The notes beneath the pieces were generated by a model, which searched no databases, had not been told where the DNA came from, and worked only from the letters and a program-made list of their open reading frames with translations. Of a stretch of 60,880 bases of DNA, positions 19,390 through 28,742 are shown in pieces. Origin of the DNA: Streptococcus suis (GTDB lineage Bacteria; Bacillota; Bacilli; Lactobacillales; Streptococcaceae); contig NZ_JAIMEP010000011.1 in the NCBI RefSeq assembly GCF_019794555.1, positions 1 through 60,880 on the forward strand, given 5' to 3'. Positions within the stretch are counted from its first letter, which is position 1. Every line of letters starts with the position of its first letter. A program made the position numbers and the translations under genes.

Positions 19390-20376
19390 ATGAAAAAGAA
19401 TAAGGAAAATAAAAAAAATATACCAATTTTGGCTATAGTAATTCCTTGCTATAATGAGGAAACTGTGTTACCAATCACTGCTCCACTTTTTTTGAATAAA
19501 TTGCAGTCGTTGATTGAAAAAAAATGGATTGCTAATAACAGTAAAATTGTTTTTGTAGATGATGGAAGTAATGATGATACATGGAATATTATTACTAAAT
19601 TATCTATGGAGTCTACACATTTTATTGGTGTGCGACAAAGTCGAAATAGAGGTCATCAAAATGCTGTATATGCAGGCTTAATGGAAAGTAAAAATTTTTC
19701 TGATATTACGATTTCAATTGATTCTGATGGTCAAGATGATATTGAAGTAATGGATGAAATGATAAAGTCTTATCTAAATGGTGCTGAAATTGTATACGGT
19801 GTAAGAAACGATCGTGAGTCAGATACTTTTTTTAAAAAAACAACAGCTCAAACATTTTATAAAATAATGGAATGGTTAGGTGTTGAAACAGTCTATAATC
19901 ATGCAGATTATCGTTTGGTATCAAGTAAAGTTTTACATGAGTTTAAAAAATTTGATGAGGTTAACCTATTTCTTCGTGGCATGTTTCCTTTGGTAGGATT
20001 TAATAGTACATCTGTTTATTACAAACGTAACGAAAGAATAGCAGGAAAAAGTAAATATCCACTGAGTAAAATGTTACAGTTAGCATTCGAGGGAATTACC
20101 AGTTTAAGTATTAAACCTATTCGACTTGTAACTAGTCTAGGATTAATAATGGCTTTTATCAGTTTTATTGTCGTAATTTGGATTTTTGTTCGATTTTTTT
20201 CAGGAGATACAGTATCAGGATGGGCATCTAATGCAACTCTTTTAAGTCTATTTTGTGGTGTACAGTTAATTTGTTTAGGTATTATCGGTGAATATATAGG
20301 AAAAATTTACCTTGAAGTTAAGCATAGACCAAAATATATAGTAAGTGAGAGGGTAGGTAAAATTGATGAATATTAA
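19390..20376 (+). CDS. polyprenyl-phosphate sugar synthase (GtrB/GacI/SccN-like)
   Basis: The 328-aa GT2 protein has IVIPCYNEE, FVDDGSNDDTW and ISIDSDGQDD, then two membrane segments near residues 245-305 like GtrB and SccN. Such enzymes charge undecaprenyl phosphate with a sugar in the cytoplasm for flipping and use by GT-C enzymes outside. The two GT-C-like genes directly behind it fit that flow. The sugar (Glc or GlcNAc) cannot be told from sequence. Confidence 0.85.
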   Translation: MKKNKENKKNIPILAIVIPCYNEETVLPITAPLFLNKLQSLIEKKWIANNSKIVFVDDGSNDDTWNIITKLSMESTHFIGVRQSRNRGHQNAVYAGLMESKNFSDITISIDSDGQDDIEVMDEMIKSYLNGAEIVYGVRNDRESDTFFKKTTAQTFYKIMEWLGVETVYNHADYRLVSSKVLHEFKKFDEVNLFLRGMFPLVGFNSTSVYYKRNERIAGKSKYPLSKMLQLAFEGITSLSIKPIRLVTSLGLIMAFISFIVVIWIFVRFFSGDTVSGWASNATLLSLFCGVQLICLGIIGEYIGKIYLEVKHRPKYIVSERVGKIDEY

Positions 20377-21955
20377 TACGGAGTACAATTGGTTTCAATC
20401 TATTTTACTTTTTTTGGGAAAGAATATAATTCTTATTTGTTCAGCTGTTATTACTGGATTTCTCTCATTTATTTCATTGAAGTCAACAGGTTATATGAAA
20501 TTGGATATGACCCAAACAACCATTTTTTCAAAAACAGATTTTATTTTTTATTTTAGCCTGTCTTTAGTTTGTATATTACTCGTTATAATTGTTCGATTTT
20601 TGGAAAAAATTCCATCGATATTATTGTTTACATTTTTTACTTGTATATTTTTATTTATTGGGTTATTTATATCTGAAAATGCAGGCGAGCTTATTCGTTC
20701 AGATCCAAATGCAGTTTTAAAGACTGCAATACAAATCAATAGTGGAGATTTTTCCTCATTTGAAAAAATTGATCATACTCATTATATGGCAACTTTTCCG
20801 AGTCAAATGGGATTGCTAACATTATTTAGAATTTACTCTTTTTTTACTACTGACATACATAATTTATTTAAGTTGCAAATTTTTTTAGTTTGTATATCAA
20901 ATTATCTATTATGGAAAATTGCACACTTATTGTTTGACAAAAAAATTATTGATAACCTTGTTATTATATTATCGCATTTATTTTTGCCAACTATTTTTTT
21001 GACATTGTGGATTTATGGTGATATTCCTGGGTTACTTTTTGTTCTACTTTCTCTTTATTTCTATCTTGTTTATCATAAAAATAGGAATATCATTTACTTT
21101 TTGCTTTCAATTATATTTGTTACCGCTGCTTGTTTAATAAGGGCAAACTATCTTATATTTCTTGTACTCCTATTTCTACTACATATAGTTGAACTAATAA
21201 AGAAGCCTTCAGTTTTTGTTTGTTTAAATTTGATTATTTTACCAATTCCTTATTTTGTAGTGAATAGTGCTATACATCATTACTATGAGTCAAAAATCCA
21301 AGAGAATATTACCTATCCTCCTCAGAAAGCTTGGATTGTAATGGGATTAAATGATAAAGTCTCTAGTCCCGGTTATTGGGATGGTTATACAAACTTTATA
21401 AGGGAGTGGACCAATTATAATGATAAAGAAACCGAACAGGTAGTCAATCGAGATTTCAATGAACGTCTAGAGAAATTAACTTCAAATCCAAAATATGCAA
21501 AGCAGTTTTTTTATAAAAAATTAAATGTAACTTGGAATGAGCCAACTTTTCAATCAATTTTTGTTGGTCCCTTAGCGGCGTATGGTCAAACTGTTGAATC
21601 AGACTTATTACAGAATCTATATAGTGAAGGAACTTTATATCAAGTTTATAATAAATATATGTCAGTAATTGTAACTCTGCTATATATTTCTTCTTTTATT
21701 TATTCTTTGATACAATTATTATTTACAATTAAAGACTATAAGTTTTTAAACTTAATTCCATATATATATCTTATAGGTGGTTTTTCTTTTCACATTTTTT
21801 GGGAGGTAAAGTCACGTTATGTTATCCCTTACGTATACTTTCTTATTTTAATTTGTGCAGCAAATATTTATATTGTTGGAAGTAAACTATTAAATTGCGA
21901 TAGATCAATTCTAAATATCCTTGTTAGGAATAGAGAAGGAAGTAGTAAACGATGA
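20366..21955 (+). CDS. polytopic GT-C-like membrane glycosyltransferase
   Basis: The 529-aa protein is almost wholly hydrophobic, with about 11 predicted spans and a large loop at about 290-400. After the third span comes a segment with RSDPNAVLKTA, in the place where GT-C enzymes carry an acidic catalytic loop. It is probably a polyprenyl-phosphate-sugar dependent transferase acting outside on rhamnan, functionally like GacL. A TTG at 20363 is in frame, but the ATG at 20366 has AGGGTAGG at good distance. It overlaps both neighbours. Confidence 0.7.
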   Translation: MNINTEYNWFQSILLFLGKNIILICSAVITGFLSFISLKSTGYMKLDMTQTTIFSKTDFIFYFSLSLVCILLVIIVRFLEKIPSILLFTFFTCIFLFIGLFISENAGELIRSDPNAVLKTAIQINSGDFSSFEKIDHTHYMATFPSQMGLLTLFRIYSFFTTDIHNLFKLQIFLVCISNYLLWKIAHLLFDKKIIDNLVIILSHLFLPTIFLTLWIYGDIPGLLFVLLSLYFYLVYHKNRNIIYFLLSIIFVTAACLIRANYLIFLVLLFLLHIVELIKKPSVFVCLNLIILPIPYFVVNSAIHHYYESKIQENITYPPQKAWIVMGLNDKVSSPGYWDGYTNFIREWTNYNDKETEQVVNRDFNERLEKLTSNPKYAKQFFYKKLNVTWNEPTFQSIFVGPLAAYGQTVESDLLQNLYSEGTLYQVYNKYMSVIVTLLYISSFIYSLIQLLFTIKDYKFLNLIPYIYLIGGFSFHIFWEVKSRYVIPYVYFLILICAANIYIVGSKLLNCDRSILNILVRNREGSSKR

Positions 21956-23301
21956 AATTAGATCGATTTTCTATCATGTTATTTATTTCTACATTATTTC
22001 TATTTATTATTTATATTGTTTGGGCTAAAACCATACCTTTTGATGGTGCACCCGATGAATATTTACGCTATAAAATTCCCATGTTTATATATAAACATGG
22101 ATATCTTCCTACTGGTTATGATGCCGAGACATTATTTGATAGAGGTGGAAATTGGTCTTATGGTTTTTATTCGCAATTCTTAGCACCATTATTTAGTGCA
22201 TTATTTATGAAAGTGACTAGCTTGTTTAGTCAGAGCGATCAGGCATTGTTACTATCAGCTAGATTTACAAGTGTAGTTAGTGGCATTTTGACAGCAAATG
22301 TAGTCGCACTTTCTGTTTTACGAATCACAAAGAGTGAGTATTTTAGATTACTTACAATCTTATTTGTTGGTCTTTGGCCACAAATTATCTTTTTATCCTC
22401 TTATGTCAATAATGATATTATTGGATTATTGGGGGTAGCACTAGTTACTGATGTCACTGTAAAGACAAGTGTTGCACGTAAATGGACGTATTTCGATACA
22501 CTTTATTTAGCATTAGGTTTTATAGTCTGTTTGTTGGGTTATATCAATACATATGGCTTCGTCTTATTCGCAGGTTTCTATTTTCTATTTGCAATTAATA
22601 ATACTAATAAATTAAATAAAAATAATCTGGTCACGATAGCTAAGCATTGTTTCCTATTATCAATTATTCTAATAGTTGTAGTTGCACCATTCTTTATAAG
22701 AAATTTTCTTTTATATGGAGATTTTTTTGGTAGTAGCGCATTTGAAGCTGCTCATCAAAAATGGATTGAACAAGGTGGAGAATCAATGCTAAACGGGGCT
22801 GTCAGTTATGGAAGAAATTTTGTAGAGTTTTTAACCTGGCGTAACTTTGATTTTATTGTTTGGACTTGGCAATCGTTTATCGGCAGATTTAGTTATATGT
22901 CACTCGTTTTATCTGATTTTCTTTATAATGCATATTGGTATAGTTTATTAATTGGAGTTATCTTTAGTATATATTATTCAATCAAAAAGAAATTATCAGT
23001 TTGGAATTTTTCTGCGTATTTATCAATTGCAGGTTCAATGTTACTGACCGTTTTATTACATGTCTATAGGAGTTACTTTACAGATTACCAACCTCAAGGA
23101 AGATATATTATTGGATTATTTGTACCATTGTGTTTGATGACGATGTTTGGCTATTATAGATTGTTAAAAAAATACCCAAAAGTTCAAAGATTAGTATTTT
23201 ATTTTTCAATTTGCGTACTTATCTTGTCTAGCATCCATATATTCAAGAATTATATTTATGATTTTTATATAATTCGTGGACTTGGTGTTATCTATCATTA
23301 A
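21952..23301 (+). CDS. GT-C family membrane glycosyltransferase (PMT-like)
   Basis: The 449-aa polytopic protein has a first span followed by PFDGAPDEYLRY, an acidic loop motif at the position of the catalytic Asp/Glu of PMT/ArnT-like GT-C enzymes. About ten more spans follow. It overlaps the preceding gene by ATGA (21952-21955) and closes the polysaccharide cluster, with a terminator behind it. Two consecutive GT-C genes suggest two different decorations or a two-step side chain. The donor is unknown. Confidence 0.75.
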   Translation: MKLDRFSIMLFISTLFLFIIYIVWAKTIPFDGAPDEYLRYKIPMFIYKHGYLPTGYDAETLFDRGGNWSYGFYSQFLAPLFSALFMKVTSLFSQSDQALLLSARFTSVVSGILTANVVALSVLRITKSEYFRLLTILFVGLWPQIIFLSSYVNNDIIGLLGVALVTDVTVKTSVARKWTYFDTLYLALGFIVCLLGYINTYGFVLFAGFYFLFAINNTNKLNKNNLVTIAKHCFLLSIILIVVVAPFFIRNFLLYGDFFGSSAFEAAHQKWIEQGGESMLNGAVSYGRNFVEFLTWRNFDFIVWTWQSFIGRFSYMSLVLSDFLYNAYWYSLLIGVIFSIYYSIKKKLSVWNFSAYLSIAGSMLLTVLLHVYRSYFTDYQPQGRYIIGLFVPLCLMTMFGYYRLLKKYPKVQRLVFYFSICVLILSSIHIFKNYIYDFYIIRGLGVIYH

Positions 23302-23391
23302 TGCATTTCTAGTCAGTTAAGTATAAACATTATATTATTTCTAAACCAAAGAATATTAGTACTTATCACTGGAAGTATTTAATAATTTCGC

Positions 23392-23419
23392 AAAAGAGGA
23401 CAATTTTGTTCTCTTTTTT
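23392..23419 (+). terminator. terminator of the rhamnan cluster
   Basis: AAAAGAGGACAA (23392-23403) pairs with TTGTTCTCTTTT (23406-23417) around TT, with one wobble, and ends in T. Confidence 0.8.
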
Positions 23420-23530
23420 CCCAATTTTAGTTTACATTAAGTATGTTTTCTTAGACTAGTTGTGAGATAGGGTGATTTCCAGAATTTCGTGAAATTACCT
23501 TATTAAACATTTAAAGAAATGAGGAATTGT

Positions 23531-23953
23531 ATGTCACTCTTAAGTAAATTAAAAGAACAGCCACTTATTTTATTGGCGACTGTGAGGATTTCAGCAGCTA
23601 CAATTGGTTTTGCCGGTGGAATGAGCATTAACCGAACTACTAGCTCAGTTGTAAATCAAAGCCAGGCTACTACGACAGAAAATCAGAATGGAGCAACTGA
23701 CCAAGCTCCTGGGAGTTTTGATCCTAATCAAATGCCAAGTGGACAAGGACAAGGTAGGGCTGGACAGGGAATGCCACCAGGCCGAGGGGGCCAAGGTATG
23801 ACTCCGCCTGATGCAACGAGTGGGGCTTCGCAGTCGGATTCTACAACGACGGATGAGAATTCTTCGTCTTCTGATGAAGTGAATGCATTGAAACAACGAA
23901 ATCAAGAAATTAAATCTCAGATAGAAAGTGACTCTAGTTCGACGGAAGAATAG
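23531..23953 (+). CDS. small membrane-anchored Gly/Gln-rich surface protein
   Basis: The 140-aa product has one N-terminal hydrophobic stretch (about residues 10-32), then a low-complexity outer part with PSGQGQGRAGQGMPPG and a Ser/Thr/Asp-rich stretch, ending in a short charged helix rich in Glu and Gln. No enzymatic domain is visible. An ATG at 23519 is in frame, but GAGGAA at 23521-23526 best serves the ATG at 23531. It lies between the rhamnan terminator and ciaRH; its relation to CiaRH is not shown. Function unknown. Confidence 0.75.
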   Translation: MSLLSKLKEQPLILLATVRISAATIGFAGGMSINRTTSSVVNQSQATTTENQNGATDQAPGSFDPNQMPSGQGQGRAGQGMPPGRGGQGMTPPDATSGASQSDSTTTDENSSSSDEVNALKQRNQEIKSQIESDSSSTEE

Positions 23954-23962
23954 GTCAATTAA

Positions 23963-23991
23963 TTCTTGTTTTTTTCATTCCATGGTATAAT
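23963..23991 (+). promoter_or_regulatory. ciaRH promoter
   Basis: Extended -10 TGGTATAAT (TATAAT 23986-23991) with TTCTTG (23963-23968) at 17-base spacing. The leader contains the inverted repeat CTAGTC-TAAC-GACTAG (24027-24042). I found no clear CiaR direct repeat (TTTAAG-N5-TTTAAG) here. Confidence 0.7.
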
Positions 23992-24065
23992 GAACTTGGA
24001 AGAGAAAAAATAGCTTTGAATCTTTTCTAGTCTAACGACTAGCTCATGGAGCAAAGGAGAAATGA

Positions 24066-24737
24066 ATGATTAAGATATTATTGGTTGAAGACGATTTGAG
24101 CCTTTCCAATTCAGTCTTTGATTTTTTAGATGATTTTGCAGATGTTATGCAAGTTTTTGATGGTGAAGAAGGAATCTATGAAGCAGAAACTGGGGTTTAT
24201 GACTTAATTCTTTTAGATTTAATGTTACCTGAAAAGGATGGATTCCAAGTTTTAAAAGAACTCCGTGAAAAAGGTGTCACAACTCCAGTTCTGATTACGA
24301 CTGCCAAGGAAGGCCTAGAGGATAAAGGGCATGGTTTTGAGTTAGGTGCGGATGATTACCTTACAAAACCATTCTACTTGGAAGAATTAAAAATGCGAAT
24401 CCAAGCATTATTGAAACGTGCTGGAAAATTTAATGAAAATACACTTACGTTTGGAGATGTAACTGTTGATTTATCTACTAACACAACTACAGTTAATGGA
24501 CAGGAAGTTGAGCTTCTCGGAAAAGAGTTTGATTTATTAGTATATTTCTTACAAAATCAAAATGTCATTCTTCCTAAAACACAGATTTTCGACCGTATTT
24601 GGGGATTTGATAGTGATACAACTATTTCTGTAGTGGAAGTGTATGTTTCTAAAATTCGGAAAAAATTGAAAGGAACCGCATTTGGAGAAAATCTTCAAAC
24701 TCTTCGTAGTGTCGGTTACATTTTGAAGAATGCCTAA
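24066..24737 (+). CDS. ciaR: response regulator CiaR
   Basis: The 223-aa OmpR-type regulator has the acidic pocket VEDD near residues 7-10, phosphoacceptor Asp51 in LLDLML, and the switch Lys in YLTKPF, then a winged-helix DNA-binding domain ending in the LRSVGYIL signature. The sequence is strongly CiaR-like throughout, including [21 protein letters not shown]. CiaRH controls beta-lactam tolerance, competence and virulence genes in streptococci, partly through small RNAs. AAAGGAG precedes the start; it overlaps ciaH by 8 bases. Confidence 0.95.
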   Translation: MIKILLVEDDLSLSNSVFDFLDDFADVMQVFDGEEGIYEAETGVYDLILLDLMLPEKDGFQVLKELREKGVTTPVLITTAKEGLEDKGHGFELGADDYLTKPFYLEELKMRIQALLKRAGKFNENTLTFGDVTVDLSTNTTTVNGQEVELLGKEFDLLVYFLQNQNVILPKTQIFDRIWGFDSDTTISVVEVYVSKIRKKLKGTAFGENLQTLRSVGYILKNA

Positions 24738-26103
24738 ACGTTTTAAAAAATTTATTTCAACGGATAAATTTTCCTTCTTTATTCGCTATTTCGCAGTATT
24801 TACCCTTATCTTTGGTTTGATGACTGCAATTATTTTCCAATTGATGCGTTCAACCATGTATCAGACTTCAGACGATACATTAGCCCGAATTAAGGATGCA
24901 CCGGCACTAGTAGTTGGCTTTGCGGTTGCAAGAACCTATGAACCCAATTCGGAATTTATTGTTCAAGATGATAATATAACCGATGGGAGTGGAACTACAA
25001 CTTCCGATTCTTCATCTCCAAACACCCCAAAGAATAAAAAAGACGATCAGCTGAAACTTGGTTTTAATACGCATGTCTTGCTATATTCAAAAGATGGTCA
25101 AGTAGTTAATCCTGATACGTTTACTGGTTTAACTGATTTATCTTTAGACAAGAAAAATTTAGGGGAAATCAAGGAAGTATCGGTAGATTCTACATTCGGT
25201 AGTTCAGAAGATTACCGCTATGTTACTATTGAATTGGCGCCAGATGACCTTGGGTATTATTCTTCCTATGATATTAAATACGCGACAATTTTTGTGAACG
25301 TGAGTCAGATTAAATCATCTATTGAGACGTATGAAACTGCTGTGGCTATTGTCATGGTATCTGCTTGGCTTATTTCCATCTTGGCTAGTATCTATCTGTC
25401 AAATTTGAGTATGCGTCCTATCTTGATTAGCTATCAAAAACAAAAGGATTTTGTTGAGAATGCTAGTCATGAATTGAGAACGCCTTTAGCTGTGTTACAG
25501 AATCGTTTGGAAGGTCTTTTTAGACATCCAAATGCAACCATTTTGGAGAGTAGTGAGAGTATAGGATCAAGCCTAGAGGAAGTTCGTAATATGCGTATGT
25601 TGACTACGAATTTACTGAACTTAGCTCGTCGTGATGATGGTTTCAAATTAGATATAGTTGACGTTCCACCTAGCTATTTTGATGAAATCTTTGAGAATTA
25701 CATGATGATTGCAGATGAAAATGGTAAAACAGTCACGGTTAATAATTTGATTCATCAACCAATTCGGACGGATAAGGTGTTGGTAAAACAGCTTCTAACC
25801 ATTCTATTTGATAATGCAATGAAGTATACCGAAGAGGATGGCGCTATACAAGTGACAGCCAATATCAAAGACAAGTTGGTTTACTTTACGGTAGCGGACA
25901 ATGGATTGGGAATCAGTGATAGTGATAAAAAGAAAATTTTCGATCGATTTTATCGTGTAGACAAGGCCCGTACTCGGAGCAAGGGTGGGTTTGGTCTCGG
26001 TTTATCCTTAGCCTTACAAATTTCCAATAGTTTGAAAGGCACAATCACTGTGCGGGATAATCAGCCTAAAGGAACTATTTTTGAGGTAAGATTACCAAGA
26101 TAA
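24730..26103 (+). CDS. ciaH: sensor histidine kinase CiaH
   Basis: The 457-aa kinase has two spans (about residues 15-38 and 202-225) enclosing an extracellular domain of about 160 residues that contains a Ser/Thr/Asp-rich loop. His247 in ASHELRTPL is the phosphorylation site. The ATPase part shows FDNAMKYT (N box), VADNGLGI (G1) and GFGLGLSLA (G2). It is intact and is the cognate partner of CiaR. Confidence 0.95.
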   Translation: MPKRFKKFISTDKFSFFIRYFAVFTLIFGLMTAIIFQLMRSTMYQTSDDTLARIKDAPALVVGFAVARTYEPNSEFIVQDDNITDGSGTTTSDSSSPNTPKNKKDDQLKLGFNTHVLLYSKDGQVVNPDTFTGLTDLSLDKKNLGEIKEVSVDSTFGSSEDYRYVTIELAPDDLGYYSSYDIKYATIFVNVSQIKSSIETYETAVAIVMVSAWLISILASIYLSNLSMRPILISYQKQKDFVENASHELRTPLAVLQNRLEGLFRHPNATILESSESIGSSLEEVRNMRMLTTNLLNLARRDDGFKLDIVDVPPSYFDEIFENYMMIADENGKTVTVNNLIHQPIRTDKVLVKQLLTILFDNAMKYTEEDGAIQVTANIKDKLVYFTVADNGLGISDSDKKKIFDRFYRVDKARTRSKGGFGLGLSLALQISNSLKGTITVRDNQPKGTIFEVRLPR

Positions 26104-26108
26104 AATAA

Positions 26109-26142
26109 GAAAAATGATAGGAACGTGCCCTATCATTTTTTT
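26109..26142 (+). terminator. terminator after ciaH
   Basis: AAAATGATAGG pairs with CCTATCATTTT around AACGTGC and is followed by T residues to 26142. Confidence 0.88.
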
Positions 26143-26157
26143 GTCGGTTCGAAAGTA

Positions 26158-26166
26158 TGATATACT
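26158..26166 (+). promoter_or_regulatory. extended -10 of the transglutaminase-like lipoprotein gene
   Basis: TGATATACT (TATACT at 26161-26166) sits right behind the ciaH terminator and 24 bases before the GTG start, which has GGAGGAGAGGAG upstream. No good -35 is visible. Confidence 0.6.
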
Positions 26167-26189
26167 AGGATGGAGGAGAGGAGTAGGTC

Positions 26190-27407
26190 GTGAAAAAGAA
26201 GAGTTACTTAATTATATTAATCATATTGGCTTGCACGCAGTTGACAGGCTGTTCATACTTTCCTCAAATAGAGGATTTTAGCAAGGTAATCAGCGGAGAA
26301 GCAACACAAGAAGCTAAAGTCCTTGAAAATGAATTGCAACAGATGAGGGAGCAAGTTGCTGACTATTTTTATTATCAACAATTAGACACGGATGAGGAAC
26401 GCCGTGTCTACCTCCAATTAGCGAATGGTTTGCGTACCTTCAAACAGCAGATTGCAATTGACAGGGTAGACGATGAGACCTATACACGTGCATTTTTCTC
26501 AGTAGCAAATGATTTCCCTGAGTATTACTGGATGACTGACGCAATGAGGGACGGCATTGATTATCAGGACCTTTCTGAGCCTGACTATCCGTTGCAGGTT
26601 GAAGAAGAAAGTAAAAAATTAGCATCTTTGGCACAATCCATCGTTAGCCAAGCTCCAAAGGGTCTTGTATACGATACTGTAAAATTCTTCTATGAATACA
26701 TTATTCAGCATACGGATTATAATCTTGCTGCTTTGAGTGATAGTCAGATTAGTTGGGACAATCAATCTATAAAATCAGTTTTGCTAGCTAATAGCTCGGT
26801 GTGTGCAGGGTATAGCCGAACCTTTCAATATTTATGTAAGTTGGCTGGGATAGAAGCTGTCTATGTATCTGGTAATGTGACTGGAACAAATGGTGAAACC
26901 ATTGAACACGCTTGGAATTTAGTGAAGATTGATCAGCAATACTATGGTGTAGATTCAACCTGGGGTGATCCAGTCTTTGAAGAAGCTATGGGGAGTCAAG
27001 CGCAATCTACTATTAGCTATGACTATCTATGTGTTCCAGATTCTATCTTGTATAGAAATAGAGTTGCTGATGTGGACTTACTAAGCTATTGGGGAACAGA
27101 ATATCCATATACGGAGAGACCACTTGCCTATCCTTCTTGTACTGACAATGCCTTAAATTATTACGTTCAGCAAGGTACTTATTTTGAGAATTTTGATGAG
27201 GAATTAATCGTTCATACTGTTTCTAATCTATATCAGTCAGGTCAGCACCGGATTGCGTGTCAATTTTCTAATCAAGCAGCCTTGGATCAAATGGTGGAAT
27301 ATGCAGCTTCGGGTACCAATCGACTATTTGAAGTATTGGGCTGGATTGAAACCTACCAATATCTGTACAATGAACAGACATTAACATTTGAATTGGTAGT
27401 AGAATAG
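26190..27407 (+). CDS. transglutaminase-like lipoprotein
   Basis: The 405-aa GTG-started protein has a lipoprotein signal with lipobox LTGC, the lipidated Cys being residue 21. A transglutaminase/protease-like core carries Cys205 (SSVCAGYSRTFQ), His240 (IEHAWN) and Asp255 (YGVDSTWGD), a complete catalytic triad. The N-terminal 140 residues are helical and charged. It should sit on the outer membrane face and could act as a cysteine protease or cross-linker; the substrate is unknown. Surface proteins with this core are common in streptococci. Confidence 0.85.
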   Translation: MKKKSYLIILIILACTQLTGCSYFPQIEDFSKVISGEATQEAKVLENELQQMREQVADYFYYQQLDTDEERRVYLQLANGLRTFKQQIAIDRVDDETYTRAFFSVANDFPEYYWMTDAMRDGIDYQDLSEPDYPLQVEEESKKLASLAQSIVSQAPKGLVYDTVKFFYEYIIQHTDYNLAALSDSQISWDNQSIKSVLLANSSVCAGYSRTFQYLCKLAGIEAVYVSGNVTGTNGETIEHAWNLVKIDQQYYGVDSTWGDPVFEEAMGSQAQSTISYDYLCVPDSILYRNRVADVDLLSYWGTEYPYTERPLAYPSCTDNALNYYVQQGTYFENFDEELIVHTVSNLYQSGQHRIACQFSNQAALDQMVEYAASGTNRLFEVLGWIETYQYLYNEQTLTFELVVE

Positions 27408-27440
27408 AAAAAAAGAAGTCCTTGATAGACTTCTTTTTTA
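27408..27440. terminator. bidirectional terminator between converging genes
   Basis: AAAAAAGAAGTC (ending 27420) pairs with GACTTCTTTTTT (27428-27439). The A and T runs let it serve the lipoprotein gene (+) and rpsT (-). Confidence 0.88.
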
Positions 27441-27674
27441 TTATGCAAGTTTTGATGCAAGACGTGCTTTGTCGCGGCTTGCTTTGTTTTTGTGAATCAA
27501 ACCTTTAGTTTCTGCTTTATCGATTGCTGAGCTAGCAGCGCGGAAAAGCTCTTCAGATGGGTTAGCTTCAAATGCTTTAATTGCAGTACGCATAGCTGAT
27601 TTTTGTGCTGAGTTTTTTTCGTTTTGTTTAACGTTCAATTCAGCGCGTTTGATAGCTGACTTAATGTTTGCCAA
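27441..27674 (-). CDS. rpsT: 30S ribosomal protein S20
   Basis: The 77-aa basic protein matches S20 from end to end, including [13 protein letters not shown] and [14 protein letters not shown]. The family N-terminus MANIKSAIK is reached only by a TTG start at 27674, with GGAGGTG eight bases upstream. An in-frame GTG five codons earlier overlaps that ribosome site and is unlikely. It binds 16S rRNA in the small subunit. It has its own strong promoter, and a terminator follows. Confidence 0.95.
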   Translation of the reverse strand: MANIKSAIKRAELNVKQNEKNSAQKSAMRTAIKAFEANPSEELFRAASSAIDKAETKGLIHKNKASRDKARLASKLA

Positions 27675-27711
27675 TGGTTTCACCTCCACCCTTTCTTGTA
27701 CTAACTATACC

Positions 27712-27740
27712 ATTATATATGAAAAGACTGCATTTGACAA
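27712..27740 (-). promoter_or_regulatory. rpsT promoter
   Basis: On the minus strand TTGTCA (27735-27740) and TATAAT (27712-27717) are 17 bases apart, close to consensus, leaving a leader of about 30 nt. Confidence 0.85.
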
Positions 27741-27747
27741 GTGAAAT

Positions 27748-28668
27748 TTATTTTTTTAAGTAAATTTCATCGATTTCGTGATTCAATCCTTTATGCAGGA
27801 TAATATCTGCTCGGTTTCGTGTCGGTTCAATATACTTTTCTAGGTTGGCTAAGTTAATATCTTTCCAGATACGTTGAGCCATTTCAATGACTTCTGCAAA
27901 TGGTAAATGTGTGAACCGATGGTAATAGTTTGTCGGATCTTTTTCGGCTAGTTTCAACAATTTTTGGAATCGTTCCAAGTACCAGGTTTCAATATTATCC
28001 ACGTCAGCATCTACATAAATCGAAACATCAAAATAGTCGCTGACATACAATCGTTGGTTTTGAGGATTTTGGAATACATTGATGCCTTCCACAATGAGGA
28101 AATCAGGTGCTTCGATGGTTTGATAAGAATCCGGAACGATATCGTAAATTTCGTGTGAATAAGTTGGAATGCTAAAGGATTCGCCATTTTTTATAGTATC
28201 CAAAAAATTCAGCAACAGTTCCATATTGTAAGATTCAGGAAACCCTTTTTTGTCAAGAAGACCTTTTTCTTGAAGCTCTGCATTTGGATAAAGAAATCCA
28301 TCTGTCGTAACCAACTCAACTTTTGCATGCCTAAATGTTTGGGAAAGTAATATTTGCAGAAGACGACTGGTTGTAGATTTTCCGACAGCAACACTACCAG
28401 ATACACCAATGATAAAGGGTTGTTTTTCAATTTTCTTTTGTAAAAACAAACTTTTTGAAAAGGTCAAATCCGTGCGAGCTTTACGATAAATGCGAATGAG
28501 ATTGATTAATGGTAAATAGACGTCAGAAACTTCCTGGAGTTTTATATTATCATTGAAACTCTTTATGGAGTTTAGTTCTTCTTGCGTGAGTGGAGCTGTC
28601 GTATGGCGGTGAAGTTGTTGCCAGGTTTCTCTGCTAATGCGTTCAAAATTGATAAATTCATTTTTCAT
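27748..28668 (-). CDS. coaA: pantothenate kinase CoaA
   Basis: CoaA phosphorylates pantothenate, the first and controlling step to coenzyme A. The 306-aa type I enzyme has Walker [16 protein letters not shown] (about residues 93-107), TDGFLYPN and IVEGINVFQ, and ends [11 protein letters not shown] as streptococcal homologues do. The ATG at 28668 has no convincing ribosome site and lies exactly 6 bases after a -10 box, so the mRNA is probably leaderless. It is divergent from the methyltransferase at 28743. Confidence 0.95.
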   Translation of the reverse strand: MKNEFINFERISRETWQQLHRHTTAPLTQEELNSIKSFNDNIKLQEVSDVYLPLINLIRIYRKARTDLTFSKSLFLQKKIEKQPFIIGVSGSVAVGKSTTSRLLQILLSQTFRHAKVELVTTDGFLYPNAELQEKGLLDKKGFPESYNMELLLNFLDTIKNGESFSIPTYSHEIYDIVPDSYQTIEAPDFLIVEGINVFQNPQNQRLYVSDYFDVSIYVDADVDNIETWYLERFQKLLKLAEKDPTNYYHRFTHLPFAEVIEMAQRIWKDINLANLEKYIEPTRNRADIILHKGLNHEIDEIYLKK

Positions 28669-28674
28669 AGGCCT

Positions 28675-28703
28675 ATTGTAGCACGATTATGAATTTAAGT
28701 AAA
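28675..28703 (-). promoter_or_regulatory. coaA promoter (leaderless type)
   Basis: On the minus strand TTTACT (28698-28703), a 17-base spacer and TGC-TACAAT (-10 at 28675-28680) are followed by six bases and then the coaA ATG. Transcription should start at or next to the A of ATG. Confidence 0.75.
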
Positions 28704-28707
28704 ATTC

Positions 28708-28736
28708 TTGTAAACGTTTTTAGGAAATGTTATAAT
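28708..28736 (+). promoter_or_regulatory. promoter of the methyltransferase-pdp operon (leaderless type) with a cre-like site
   Basis: TTGTAA (28708-28713), 17 bases, then TGT-TATAAT (-10 at 28731-28736), then six bases to the ATG at 28743. A cre-like sequence TGTAAACGTTTTTA (28709-28722), 13 of 14 to TGWAANCGNTNWCA, covers the -35 box and would block polymerase when CcpA binds. Confidence 0.78.
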
Positions 28737-28742
28737 GAATAT

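Noticed and set aside
23420..24065. CiaR direct-repeat sites and csRNA genes near ciaRH
   Set aside because: Only isolated TTAAG-like hexamers were seen; no TTTAAG-N5-TTTAAG pair and no small RNA with terminator.
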